From: Bradyrhizobium sp. LHD-71
Lineage (GTDB): Bacteria > Pseudomonadota > Alphaproteobacteria > Rhizobiales > Xanthobacteraceae
NCBI RefSeq assembly: GCF_031157255.1
Contig: NZ_JAVIFX010000036.1
Location: 1-64,000, forward strand
Direction: 5' to 3'
DNA length: 64,000 nt
A program made the position numbers and the translations under genes. This document shows, in pieces, positions 16,272 through 25,232 of the stretch. The notes beneath the pieces were generated by a model. The model saw only the letters and a list, made by a program, of their open reading frames with translations. It did no database searches and was not told the origin of the DNA. Positions within the stretch are counted from its first letter, which is position 1; the number at the start of each line of letters is the position of its first letter.

Positions 16272-17114
16272 TCAGGACTGCAGCCCCCATCGACGCACCG
16301 TCCGAGCCTCGATCGTGCGAAAGACGAGATTGTCGATGACAAGTCCGATCAGCACCACCGCCAACAAACCGGAGAAGACCGCGGGCATGTCGAGCTGGTT
16401 CTTGCGCTGATAGATGAACCAGCCGATCCCGCCGCTGCCCGAGCTGACCCCAAACACCAATTCAGCAGCAAGCAGCGTTCGCCAGGCGAAGGCCCAAGCA
16501 ATCCTCAGGCCCGACAGGATGCTGGGAAATGCTGCAGGAATCAAAATCCGCAGGGTGTAGCGCCAACCTTTCAGGCCATAGTTGCGCCCAACCATTCGCA
16601 TGACCGGCGACACGCTTTCGAACCCGGCCTGCAGATTGAGCGCCAACGGCCAAAGCACTGAATGCACAAGGACAAACAACACGCTGTTGGTACCGAGCCC
16701 GAACCAGATCAACGCGAGCGGGAGCAGGGCAATGGCCGGCAACGGATTCAGCATTGCCGTGATCGTGGTCAGATAATCGCGCGCCAGCAGGCTATTCATC
16801 GCGATGCCCGTCAGCAGGATGGCGATGACAAAGCCGATTGCATAGCCCGTCAGCAGGATGCGGAGGGAGGTTCCGACCCGCGCCAGCAGCTCGCCCGACG
16901 CGATCTCCTGACTGAGCGACGTCAGTGTCTCGCCAAAGGTCGGGAACAGCAAGGAATTGTCGAGGTAGCGACCATAGGCTTCCCACGCGATCGCCAATGT
17001 CAACAGCACGAACAGGGTTCGCATCAGCCGCGACTGATAGAGACGCTCTACCGCGCCGAGCTTGCGCTCGACGATGTCGAAAGCGTCGGGCCGCGCATGC
17101 TCACGCTGAAGCAT
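16272..17114 (-). CDS. SsuC/TauC-type ABC transporter permease
   Basis: A 280-residue inner-membrane permease with six hydrophobic segments and the EAA loop RNYGLKGWRYTLRILIPAAFPSILSGLR. The start MLQREHARPDAF at 17114 overlaps the ATPase stop by 14 bases; the longer frame to 17261 reads into the ATPase. Forms an importer with the ATPase and the divergent binding protein at 18134. Confidence 0.88.
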   Translation of the reverse strand: MLQREHARPDAFDIVERKLGAVERLYQSRLMRTLFVLLTLAIAWEAYGRYLDNSLLFPTFGETLTSLSQEIASGELLARVGTSLRILLTGYAIGFVIAILLTGIAMNSLLARDYLTTITAMLNPLPAIALLPLALIWFGLGTNSVLFVLVHSVLWPLALNLQAGFESVSPVMRMVGRNYGLKGWRYTLRILIPAAFPSILSGLRIAWAFAWRTLLAAELVFGVSSGSGGIGWFIYQRKNQLDMPAVFSGLLAVVLIGLVIDNLVFRTIEARTVRRWGLQS

Positions 17115-17859
17115 GATCCGCTTCCTCGGAGAGACTGTCATGGATACGGCGCTCGAGGACCGCAGGGTCCGGCCATTCGGCAGGCTTGAATTCGGCCTTG
17201 ACGCGTCCGGGATGGGAGGTGAGCAGCAAAATCCGGCTGCCCACCCGCACAGCCTCGGCAATCGAATGGGTGACGAAGATGACGGTAAACTGCGTATCGT
17301 GCCAGAGCCTGATGAGCTCGTCCTGCATATGGCGACGCGTCAGGGCGTCGAGCGCCGCGAAGGGCTCGTCCATCAAAATGACCGCTGGCTCCATCACCAT
17401 GCCGCGGGCGATTGCGACGCGCTGCTTCATGCCACCGGAGAGCATGTGCGGATAGCTGTCGGCGAAAGACGTCAGACCAACCTTGTCGATATAGACGTCG
17501 GCGCGCCGCCTCGCTTCGTCGGTCGCACAGCCGGTCTCGACCAACGGAAAGATCACATTCTGACGAACCGTCTTCCATGGCAGCAACTGATCGAACTCCT
17601 GAAACACCATCATCCGGTCAGGTCCCGGTTGGCGGACCGGCTTGCCGCCAAGCAAAATGCGGCCCTCGACCGGTGCAAGATAGCCGCCCACCGCCTTGAG
17701 CAGCGACGACTTGCCGCAACCGGACTGTCCAAGCAGCACGAGCCGATCGCCCGGCCTGACTTCGAATGAAACGCGGTAGGTTGCGGTGATGCGTGCCGTT
17801 CTGGTGCGGTATTGCAAAGTGACGTCGTCGACATCGATCAGCGGCGGTGCATCGTTCAT
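17101..17859 (-). CDS. SsuB/TauB-type ABC transporter ATPase
   Basis: A 252-residue ATPase starting MNDAPPLIDVDDVTLQY. Walker A is GQSGCGKSS, Q-loop QEFDQLLPWKTV, signature LSGGMKQRVAIARGM, Walker B VILMDEPFAALDALTR and switch VTHSIAEAVR. The QLLPW stretch is typical of nitrate/sulfonate/taurine importers. The frame extends to 18084 but those 75 residues lack similarity. Operon with the permease. Confidence 0.92.
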   Translation of the reverse strand: MNDAPPLIDVDDVTLQYRTRTARITATYRVSFEVRPGDRLVLLGQSGCGKSSLLKAVGGYLAPVEGRILLGGKPVRQPGPDRMMVFQEFDQLLPWKTVRQNVIFPLVETGCATDEARRRADVYIDKVGLTSFADSYPHMLSGGMKQRVAIARGMVMEPAVILMDEPFAALDALTRRHMQDELIRLWHDTQFTVIFVTHSIAEAVRVGSRILLLTSHPGRVKAEFKPAEWPDPAVLERRIHDSLSEEADHASA

Positions 17860-18133
17860 AAGCGGTGCCCCGAGCACCTGATGGAGCTGGCCATTCGTCA
17901 CTGCCGGCGACCTACATCCGTCCCCGGCTCGCATGCAGGCGCAGTCGCAGATGAGCAGCAAGGCAAATCGATGCATCTCATGGCAACGACTCCACAACAA
18001 TCGCATCGCAAAGTCACCATAAGAAAATTGATACCGCACATCGATTAATTTATCCGATGAAATCTTGTCGCGCGGTGCCGTCAAAGCCTAATCTTGCTCC
18101 GCGCAGCCAAAACAAAATGTCGGGAGATCGCAC

Positions 18134-19135
18134 TTGAAACGCCGAGCCTGCCTCACAGGCATCCTGCTCTTTCTAACCGCGCTGTCCGCATCGCCGGCAA
18201 TTTCCGAGCCATCGAGCATCCGAATGGGCACCCAATTCGGTCTCACCTATCTACCTTTTGCGGTGATGGAGCACGAGAAGCTGATCGAGAAGCAGGCCAA
18301 GGCCCGCGGAATCGGCGACGTGCAAGTCAAATGGCTGCGCTCCGCCGGCGGCAACGTCATGAATGACGCGCTGTTATCGGGCGATCTCGATTTTGTGGCA
18401 ACCGGCTTTCCATCCTTTCTCGTGCTGTGGGCACGTGGCAAAGGCAAGTTCGACATCAAGGCTTTGTCTTCCTACGGCACAACGCCGCTGATGCTCTTGA
18501 CCCGCGACCCCAACGTGAAATCGATCGCGGATTTTTCGAACAAGAATCGCATCGCCGTTCCTGCTGTCAAAAGCTCTATTCAAGCCATTCTCATCCAGAT
18601 GGCGGCAGAAAAGCAGTTTGGGCGATTTGACAAGCTCGATGAGTTGACGATCTCGCGTTCGCATCCGGACGCTGCCGCCGCATTGCTGTCCGGCGTCGGT
18701 GAAGTCGACAGTCACTTCAGCGCGCCGCCCTACCAGTATCAGGAGCTGGACAGACCGGGCGTCCGCCTCGTGACGACCTCGAATGAGATTTTCGGCGGGC
18801 CGCTGTCCAACGGCGTTCTGTATCTGACGACGAAATTCCACGATGCCAATCCGAAGACGATTGCCGCCGTCAATGCCGCGCTGCGCGAGGCGCTCGAACT
18901 GATAAGCCGCGACAAGCGCCGCGCGCTCGAGATGTATCTCGCGGTCTCGGGCGACAAGATCTCCGTAGAGGAGGCGCTCAGGACAGTCAGCGATCAGAAC
19001 ACGATCTTTGACGCTGTACCCCGCGGCACGATGCGGTACGCAGAGTTCATGAAGCGAACCGGCGGAGTCGCTTTGGCGCCAAAGGATTGGAAAGAGATAT
19101 TCTTTGTGGAAGCCCACGACTTGCCGGGCAACTAA
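18134..19135 (+). CDS. NMT1/SsuA-like periplasmic substrate-binding protein
   Basis: A 333-residue receptor with a signal peptide (KRRACLTGILLFLTALSASP, cleavage near AIS-EPSS) and the mature start SIRMGTQFGLTYLPFAVMEH. It contains DALLSGDLDFVATGFPSFL, the usual SsuA/TauA ligand region. The start is TTG at 18134 with GGGAG seven bases upstream; no ATG fits. Divergent from the matching ATPase/permease pair, 274 bases away. Ligand unknown; sulfonates, nitriles, pyrimidines and aromatic acids are all known in the family. Confidence 0.87.
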   Translation: MKRRACLTGILLFLTALSASPAISEPSSIRMGTQFGLTYLPFAVMEHEKLIEKQAKARGIGDVQVKWLRSAGGNVMNDALLSGDLDFVATGFPSFLVLWARGKGKFDIKALSSYGTTPLMLLTRDPNVKSIADFSNKNRIAVPAVKSSIQAILIQMAAEKQFGRFDKLDELTISRSHPDAAAALLSGVGEVDSHFSAPPYQYQELDRPGVRLVTTSNEIFGGPLSNGVLYLTTKFHDANPKTIAAVNAALREALELISRDKRRALEMYLAVSGDKISVEEALRTVSDQNTIFDAVPRGTMRYAEFMKRTGGVALAPKDWKEIFFVEAHDLPGN

Positions 19136-19242
19136 CGCCTGGCTTCCGGCTCTCTCGTTCGCACGAGAACGAGCTGAACGACGCGAATGACGCGCCGCCG
19201 TCGGTGGCGATCGCTCTGCCCTTTCGACTGAGGAGTGACACG

Positions 19243-19527
19243 ATGAAATTCATGGTGATGAGCAACCCCCGCCCTGAGCGCCCGTCGGACGTACGAGGAC
19301 GACAAACGTCGTTTTGGGACTGGCTCGAACCGCTCAAGGCAAACCGAACGGTCGAAGCGGTCTACGTCAAGACGGGTCGTGGCGCGATCCTGGTGTTCGA
19401 GGTCGATGATCATGAGACGCTGCACCGTCTCATGACCGAATGGGCGGACTGCGTGCCGGCCGAATTGACCGTCTATCCCTTGCTCGATGACCCGGCTCAT
19501 CAGGAAAAGATCGCCCGCAAAGGATAG
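19243..19527 (+). CDS. Muconolactone-isomerase-like small ferredoxin-fold protein
   Basis: A 94-residue protein starting MKFMVMSNPRPERP with a GAGGAG ribosome site. The second half (GAILVFEVDDHETLHRLMTE, then PAELTVYPLLD) resembles muconolactone delta-isomerase and related small alpha-beta dimeric-barrel proteins. Follows the binding protein by 107 bases on the same strand. Length agrees with the family. A true isomerase role is not proven; it may be a related accessory isomerase or binding protein. Confidence 0.65.
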   Translation: MKFMVMSNPRPERPSDVRGRQTSFWDWLEPLKANRTVEAVYVKTGRGAILVFEVDDHETLHRLMTEWADCVPAELTVYPLLDDPAHQEKIARKG

Positions 19528-19549
19528 GCTCCGCCGGAGCGGTCGACGT

Positions 19550-20518
19550 CTACTCGCCTTTCATGTTGGTTTCGCGGATGACCGCGCCCCACCTGTCCCA
19601 TTCGGTCTTGATATAGGCGCCGAACTCGATCGGAGTGTTGTACGCTGGCCGGCTTCCGGAGGTTTCCATCGTCTTGATGAATTCCGGTTCGCTCGACAGC
19701 CGCCGCAGCGCCTCGCTCAGCTTACTGATGATGTCAGGCGGCGTGCCCGCAGGCGCCAACAGTCCGATCCAGGAGCCGCCTGAGTATCCGGGAAAGCCCA
19801 TTTCAGCGACGGTCTTGAGGTTGGGGAAGTCCTTCATGCGCTCAGAGCCCAGTGCGGCGAGCGCGCGGACACCGCCGCTCTTGACCTGACCGGACGCCGA
19901 CGCCATCACCAGCAGCCCGATGTCAAGGTGACCACCGACCAGATCCGCAAGGGCCTGCGCATCGCCTTTGTAGGGAATGTGATGCATGTCGATGCCGGCG
20001 GTACGCTTCAGCAGCTCGCCAGCCAGGTGCGTCGGCGAGGCGAAACCCGACGTGCCGAAGCCAAATTTCCCTGGCGACTGCTTCAAAAGCTTTACGAACT
20101 CCTGAAAGTCCTTCGCCGGAAAATCGTTCTTGACCAGCAGAACACCGTCATTGACGGCCAGCAGGCCGATCGGTGCGAAGTCGCGCAACGTATCGTAATT
20201 CGGTTTCGGCGGAATGTGGACGCCGATCGCAAGCGCGCCCACTGTTGCGACCGTCAACGTGTAACCGTCAGCCGGCGCCTTGGCGACAAGCTCCGCCGCA
20301 ATTCTTGCATTGGCGCCAGGCTTGTTTTCGATGATGACGGGCTGGCCGAATTGCCGATGCAGGCTCTCGCCGACAGCCCGCGCCAGAATATCGGTGGCGC
20401 CGCCGGCCGCAAACCCTACGATGATCCGGATCGGACGATCCGGATAGTTAGCATGGGCGCAAATCGTGCCGGCGAACAGAACGGCGAGCGTCAGCGTCCA
20501 TCGCAACGCGTTCATCAT
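19550..20518 (-). CDS. Bug/TctC-family solute-binding protein
   Basis: A 322-residue receptor: signal peptide to ICAHANYPD, then the family opening RPIRIIVGFAAGGATDILAR, PGANARIAAELVAKAPADGY and HIPYKGDAQALADLVG. Lies 54 bases after the HpcH/HpaI aldolase and likely shares its transcript, which ties it to the uptake of an organic acid. Converges with the isomerase-like gene. No TctA or TctB in the window. Confidence 0.92.
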   Translation of the reverse strand: MMNALRWTLTLAVLFAGTICAHANYPDRPIRIIVGFAAGGATDILARAVGESLHRQFGQPVIIENKPGANARIAAELVAKAPADGYTLTVATVGALAIGVHIPPKPNYDTLRDFAPIGLLAVNDGVLLVKNDFPAKDFQEFVKLLKQSPGKFGFGTSGFASPTHLAGELLKRTAGIDMHHIPYKGDAQALADLVGGHLDIGLLVMASASGQVKSGGVRALAALGSERMKDFPNLKTVAEMGFPGYSGGSWIGLLAPAGTPPDIISKLSEALRRLSSEPEFIKTMETSGSRPAYNTPIEFGAYIKTEWDRWGAVIRETNMKGE

Positions 20519-20572
20519 GTTCCTCCCCTCGTTGGCTCGCGGCCCCCTCTTGAGGTGCCCAATGCGATCCGA

Positions 20573-21382
20573 CTAGCGCGACGTTTGTAGCTCTCTCAGC
20601 TTGGCCGCCCGGCTCTGGGCCGCCGAAAGCAGGAAAGCCAGGTCCGCACCGGACGACACGAAACGCGCGCCGAGGCGCACGAACTGTTCAATGAGCACCG
20701 GGTTGCTTGCAAGACCGCCGATGCCCGTGAACTTGCCGTGCCTTCGCGTCGCCTCGATTACGCGCGCGTAGGCGTCGCGCACCTTCCGATGGTCGAATTG
20801 CCCGTCGATCCCCATCTCCGCGCACAGATCGTTGGTGCCAATCATCAGGATATCGACACCGTCGACCGCCGCGATTTCGTCGGCTTTCGCGAGACCTTGC
20901 TCCGTTTCGATCATCGCAACGACCATCGTTGCCGCGTTGAGAGTACGACGAGCCTCGACAAGGGGCCACGTCTGAAACCGGAAATGCGGCAATCCGACCG
21001 TGACCGATCGGTTGCCCGAGGGGGCAAATTTCGCGTTCTGCACCACCAACCGTGCGTCACTGGCCGAACTGACGTGCGGCGCGATAATGCCAAGCGCTCC
21101 GCCATCGAGCACGCGCGACACGAACTCAGGCTCGAAATTGGGAACCCGGACCAAGGGAGTGATACCCGCGCCAAGGGCCGCGATGCAGATCTGCGAAGTC
21201 GTCTCCAGCGAAAAGGCGCAGTGTTCGAGGTCGACGTAGAACGCGTCGAATCCTGCCGCCTTGGCGATCGTCGCTATCTCGATGCTTTGCACGAGGCGAA
21301 CCACCATCGAAATCGCCACCTCATCATTGGCGAGCCGATCGAGGACATTGTTGCGCAGACTCTGTTCAAGCTCCGGAGGCAT
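20573..21382 (-). CDS. HpcH/HpaI-type aldolase
   Basis: A 269-residue class II (metal-dependent) pyruvate aldolase of the HpcH/HpaI TIM barrel. Motifs are GFDAFYVDLEHCAFSLE, PLVRVPN, GALGIIAPHVSS (the family normally has G-I-x-x-P-x-V), MIETEQGLA (metal ligand Glu) and DVDILMIGTNDL. It would split a 4-hydroxy-2-oxo acid into pyruvate or oxaloacetate plus an aldehyde/keto acid. Operon with the Bug receptor; LysR and IclR regulators are upstream on the same strand. Confidence 0.9.
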   Translation of the reverse strand: MPPELEQSLRNNVLDRLANDEVAISMVVRLVQSIEIATIAKAAGFDAFYVDLEHCAFSLETTSQICIAALGAGITPLVRVPNFEPEFVSRVLDGGALGIIAPHVSSASDARLVVQNAKFAPSGNRSVTVGLPHFRFQTWPLVEARRTLNAATMVVAMIETEQGLAKADEIAAVDGVDILMIGTNDLCAEMGIDGQFDHRKVRDAYARVIEATRRHGKFTGIGGLASNPVLIEQFVRLGARFVSSGADLAFLLSAAQSRAAKLRELQTSR

Positions 21383-21501
21383 GTGAAATCCCTTATGTCA
21401 TTGCCTCAAGTTATCCTGGCGGCGCCGGGCGTAGAATTAAGATTTACGCGCCCTGTCATAAGTCAGGTTGATGGGCGGCACCGCACGCTTCGCATCACAG
21501 T

Positions 21502-22398
21502 TCAACGGTCGTTGCGGCCTTGCTTCATTTCGGACCTCACCAGCTTGATCAGTTCCTTCGCCACCTGCGTCTGCGGCCGTCCGATCGGCTCGATGAGCAT
21601 GGTTCTGACTTCGATGGTCGGGTGGATGGGGCGAACCACCAGCAGCGGATTCGAGGCGGTCCGAAACAGAAACGGCTCAACCAGCGCGAGGCCGGCGCCT
21701 TGCGCCGCCAGCACAAACGCCGTCATCGCATAGTTCACTTGAATTCGACGTGCGAACTTGATTTTCGCGGCGGCGAAAGCCGCTTCGACCGGCGTGCCGA
21801 TCGGCGTATTCGACGCATATGTGATGATGTCGTAGCCAGCCAATTGATCGATCTTGATCTCATTCTGACGCGCCAATGGATGGTCGACCGGCATGATGCA
21901 GGCAATCGGCGCGGTTGCGAGCAAGGTCGCGGCAACGTCAGGATTCTTGATCGGTGCAAAACCGAGCCCAAAATCCGCCTCACGCTGTGAAACACGATCG
22001 ACTACTTGAACCGTCGGCAAGGCCTGAATCGAAATCCGTACCGAGGGCCGCGTCTTCAGGAATTTGGCGACCGCCACAGCCAGCGGTCCGTTCGCCACGG
22101 CGAATGTGGCCGCCACGGAGATATGGCCGAGCCGTCCCGCGGCAAGGTCCATCAGGGATCGGTTGACGGTTTCGACGCGTTGGAAGATGTTGGCGACATC
22201 GGCGAATATAATGTGAGCCTCTGGTGTGGGCTGCAGCCGGCCCCCGGCGCGATTGAACAACGTGATGTTGAGCTGACGTTCGCAATGCCGCAGGATCGTG
22301 CTGACGGCGGGCTGCGAGACATTTAAGAGCTTGGCGGCTCCCGTGACGGAGCCGACCTTCATCACAGCGTGGAACACCTCCATTTGTCGCAGATTCAT
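21502..22398 (-). CDS. LysR-family transcriptional regulator
   Basis: A 298-residue regulator. The N-terminal helix-turn-helix reads RQMEVFHAVMKVGSVTGAAK, LLNVSQPAVSTILRHCE, followed by a substrate-binding domain with VSQREADFGLGFAP and PVDHPLA. Length is normal. It lies 119 bases upstream of the aldolase on the same strand and probably responds to a catabolic intermediate of this module. Confidence 0.92.
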   Translation of the reverse strand: MNLRQMEVFHAVMKVGSVTGAAKLLNVSQPAVSTILRHCERQLNITLFNRAGGRLQPTPEAHIIFADVANIFQRVETVNRSLMDLAAGRLGHISVAATFAVANGPLAVAVAKFLKTRPSVRISIQALPTVQVVDRVSQREADFGLGFAPIKNPDVAATLLATAPIACIMPVDHPLARQNEIKIDQLAGYDIITYASNTPIGTPVEAAFAAAKIKFARRIQVNYAMTAFVLAAQGAGLALVEPFLFRTASNPLLVVRPIHPTIEVRTMLIEPIGRPQTQVAKELIKLVRSEMKQGRNDR

Positions 22399-22450
22399 TT
22401 GGTGCCACCTGCTTTGGAATTTCCCTGGGATGGTGCGTCGTCGCGTTGCG

Positions 22451-23227
22451 CTAAGTGGCGCGGCGAGAGCGTTGCTCGCTATCCCCGTTAACGTGCCGCT
22501 TGATGACTTTCTTCATGAGATCGATGTACGCATCGCGATTCTGAACGATCACGGATTCAACGCTCGAAACTCCGATCGCCAGCGGTGTTTCACCAACGCT
22601 CTTCGGCAGCAGCATTGCGATCGCGCCTGCACCCGGGACGACGCCGCCAATCGAAACGCAGTGGCCGTCACGACGGATCGCTTCGATCTTCTGCAGGACT
22701 TCGGGGAGATTTATCAGCTCTGCTTCACCCTCATCGTTGATACGACGTATGAGCTGGCCGATCGTACGGTCATCGAAGCGGCTTAGTAGCATCAAGCCCG
22801 CGGCGGTCGTCGTCAGTCCGCGAAAGCTTCCGGATTCCGCGTGCAGCCGCACCGGTCCCTTGGCGTCAATGACCTGAGTGTATTGCAAGCGCAGCCCGAT
22901 CTGCACACCGAGCAAAATCGTCTCGCCCGTCGCATCGCTGAGCTCCAGCATCATGGCCCAGATACGATCGTGATCGAACAGGCGCGTGCCGATCCAGTTA
23001 TTCAGAAACGGCAATCGTGCCGTCGGCAGATAGCTTCGCGTCGTCGCGTTGTAGGACAGGTAGCCCATGGCGACCATCGTCCGCATCACCGACGAGACGC
23101 TCGAATTCGGATACCCGAAATGATTTGCAAGCTCGGCCACCGACACGGCGCGCTGCACCTTTGCGTAGTACTCCAGAAACTCGAAGACCCGCCGCGCCGA
23201 CTTCACCCCCTCGTTCGGTTCTTTCAC
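22451..23227 (-). CDS. IclR-family transcriptional regulator
   Basis: A 258-residue regulator with the winged-helix (AELANHFGYPNSSVSSVMRT) and the C-terminal IclR effector domain (ETILLGVQIGLRLQYTQVI, TTAAGLMLLS). Divergent from the LLM monooxygenase at 23383, with 155 bases between, and upstream of lysR on its own strand; either could be its target. Confidence 0.9.
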   Translation of the reverse strand: MKEPNEGVKSARRVFEFLEYYAKVQRAVSVAELANHFGYPNSSVSSVMRTMVAMGYLSYNATTRSYLPTARLPFLNNWIGTRLFDHDRIWAMMLELSDATGETILLGVQIGLRLQYTQVIDAKGPVRLHAESGSFRGLTTTAAGLMLLSRFDDRTIGQLIRRINDEGEAELINLPEVLQKIEAIRRDGHCVSIGGVVPGAGAIAMLLPKSVGETPLAIGVSSVESVIVQNRDAYIDLMKKVIKRHVNGDSEQRSRRAT

Positions 23228-23382
23228 GCGTCACCTCCGGTCCGCCCCCGGTCCTATTGATACTATCTGAACATCTCTATATGTGAATTGCAATCTCATA
23301 CCGATTTTGTGTTGCAGTTTTCGGCATCGGGGCTCATGTTTTCGGACAATCAGGCCAGCCGCGAACCGCAAGGAATTGAGCC

Positions 23383-24765
23383 ATGCCGGAAAGACGCGAT
23401 GATCAGATCAAGCTCGGCGTCTTCTACTGGCCAGGCGGGCACCATGTGGCTGCTTGGCGCCACCCGCAGGCAGAGACCGACAGCGTGTTCGATTTCCGTC
23501 GCTGCGCCGAGCTCGCCCAGCTCGCCGAGCGCGGTAAGATCGACCTGTTTTTCATCGCCGACCTCGTCGGTATCCGCCCCGAAAACATCGATGCGCAGGC
23601 CGGCGCCGCTCGCGCGGTGTATTTCGAACCGCTGACTTTGCTCGGCGCGCTTTCGGCCGTGACCGATCGCATCGGGCTCGTCGCGACCGCCACGACGACC
23701 TACAACGAGCCCTATCACCTGGCGCGCAAACTAGCGTCGCTTGATCTGATCAATGGCGGTCGGACTGGTTGGAATCTGGTGACCTCGCACAATCAGGCCG
23801 AGGCCGCGAATTTCGGCGCTGAAACGCATATGGCGCACGCCGATCGCTACGATCGCGCCACGGAGTTCGCCGAGGTCGTGAAAGGGTTATGGGATAGCTG
23901 GGAAGACGACGCGATCGAGCGCAACAAGCAAAGCGGTCGCTACTTCGACCCGGCCAAACTGCACTTCCTCAACCACAAAGGTAAGCACTTCTCGGTGCGT
24001 GGTCCGCTCAACGTGCCGCGCTCCCCGCAAGGTCATCCCGTTCTCGTTCAGGCCGGCTCGTCCGGCCCGGGCCGCGAGCTTGCGGCAAGAACGGCCGAAG
24101 TCATTTTCACGGCTGCGGAAAGCATCGGCGAAGGCCAGGCCTTCTACAGCGACGTCAAGGAGCGTCTAAAGAAGTACGGCCGCGACCCGCAGCACTGCTG
24201 CATCATGCCCGGCATTTTTCCCGTGATCAGCCGCACGCAGAAGGAAGCGGAAGACAAGTACGAGTACCTGCAGTCGCTGGTGCAGCCGCAAGTCGGCCTG
24301 TTCCTGCTGCAACATCTCCTGGGGCGGGACCTGTCCGCATACGATCCCGACAAGCCGCTGCCGGATCTGCCTGAGCATGACGGCGCGAAAGGCAGGACCG
24401 AGGTCATTCTGCGCACGGCGCGCAAGGACAACCTGACGCTGAGGCAGCTTTATCTGCAGATCGCCGTCGCGCGTGGGCACACGGTCGTGATCGGAACGCC
24501 CGAAAAGGTCGCCGACACGATGGAGGAATGGTTTGTCGGCCGCGCGGCCGACGGCTTCAATATTCTTCCCCCCGTATTTCCAACCAGTCTGGAAGATTTT
24601 GTCGAGCTTGTGATCCCTGAGTTGCAGCGACGCAACCTGTTCAGGAAGGATTACGAGGGGACGACGCTTCGCGAACACCTTGGCCTGCCAAAGCCGGAAT
24701 TCGTCAAGCGCAGCTCGGCACATGCGGAGGAGGAAAAGGAGCGGCAGTTGGCAAACGCCGGATGA
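23383..24765 (+). CDS. LLM-class flavin monooxygenase, NtaA/SnaA/DszA group
   Basis: A 460-residue reduced-FMN-dependent monooxygenase of the bacterial luciferase fold. Marks are LGVFYWPGGHHVAAWRHP, FFIADLVG, TATTTYNEPYHLARKLASLD, GRTGWNLVTS and QAGSSGPGRELAARTAEVIF, which are typical of nitrilotriacetate/pristinamycin/dibenzothiophene-sulfone enzymes. It needs a separate flavin reductase; none is next to it. The importer at 16272-19135 could bring in its substrate (such pairs often handle sulfonates or sulfones), but this is only inference. Confidence 0.92.
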   Translation: MPERRDDQIKLGVFYWPGGHHVAAWRHPQAETDSVFDFRRCAELAQLAERGKIDLFFIADLVGIRPENIDAQAGAARAVYFEPLTLLGALSAVTDRIGLVATATTTYNEPYHLARKLASLDLINGGRTGWNLVTSHNQAEAANFGAETHMAHADRYDRATEFAEVVKGLWDSWEDDAIERNKQSGRYFDPAKLHFLNHKGKHFSVRGPLNVPRSPQGHPVLVQAGSSGPGRELAARTAEVIFTAAESIGEGQAFYSDVKERLKKYGRDPQHCCIMPGIFPVISRTQKEAEDKYEYLQSLVQPQVGLFLLQHLLGRDLSAYDPDKPLPDLPEHDGAKGRTEVILRTARKDNLTLRQLYLQIAVARGHTVVIGTPEKVADTMEEWFVGRAADGFNILPPVFPTSLEDFVELVIPELQRRNLFRKDYEGTTLREHLGLPKPEFVKRSSAHAEEEKERQLANAG

Positions 24766-25021
24766 ACTTTATCTCACTATTGAGGCACGATCCCGAGGTC
24801 CTGGAGATGATTGAGCCAGAAAGGGAGCCTCTTCAGTGTAAAGCTTCTGCGTTTCTTCGAGTGACTGAGGAGGATCTAAGCTGAAGGTCGATGCCGCCAC
24901 GGCGGCATGACCAAGCTTGAGGAGGCCGAACTAACAGACGGCCAGGGCCGTGCGCTGTCCACTTACAAGGCCGTTCAGAACGCCAGCCCGGCGAATGTGC
25001 AAAATTCTCAGTAAAATCAAC
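24766..25021. other. Intergenic stretch between monooxygenase and tRNA gene
   Basis: 256 bases. A possible 35-codon frame (24907-25014, MTKLEEAELTDGQGR...) has a GGC-rich upstream but no clear ribosome site and no recognisable family, so it is not called a gene. GCCGCCACGGCGGC at about 24893-24906 is a small palindrome. Confidence 0.4.
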
Positions 25022-25096
25022 TGGCTGGGGCGGGAGGATTCGAACCTCCGCATGCCGGAATCAAAATCCGGTGCCTTACCACTTGGCGACGCCCCA
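25022..25096 (-). tRNA. tRNA-Gln (anticodon TTG)
   Basis: On the minus strand a 75-base cloverleaf starts TGGGGCG and ends CGCCCCA-G-CCA, giving a seven-pair acceptor stem and an encoded CCA. The anticodon stem CCGGA/TCCGG closes the loop TTTTGAT with anticodon TTG (Gln). The T arm GGAGG-TTCGAATC-CTCC is standard. It stands alone between the monooxygenase and the ThDP enzyme. Confidence 0.97.
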
Positions 25097-25232
25097 ATGT
25101 CCGGCAGGTCTGGCAGGAGGCGGCTGGCCACCCTCCTTGCGAAACACCGCCGCAATAGCCGTTGGCGGGCCATCTTGCAACACCGCAACGCCTTGGCAGA
25201 CAAGCGAAATCACATTCTGAGTAAAGCCGATC

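Noticed and set aside
24931-25203. 90-residue minus-strand ORF over the tRNA gene
   Set aside because: Its middle (GASPSGKAPDFDSGMRRFES) is simply the translation of tRNA-Gln, a well-known false gene call.
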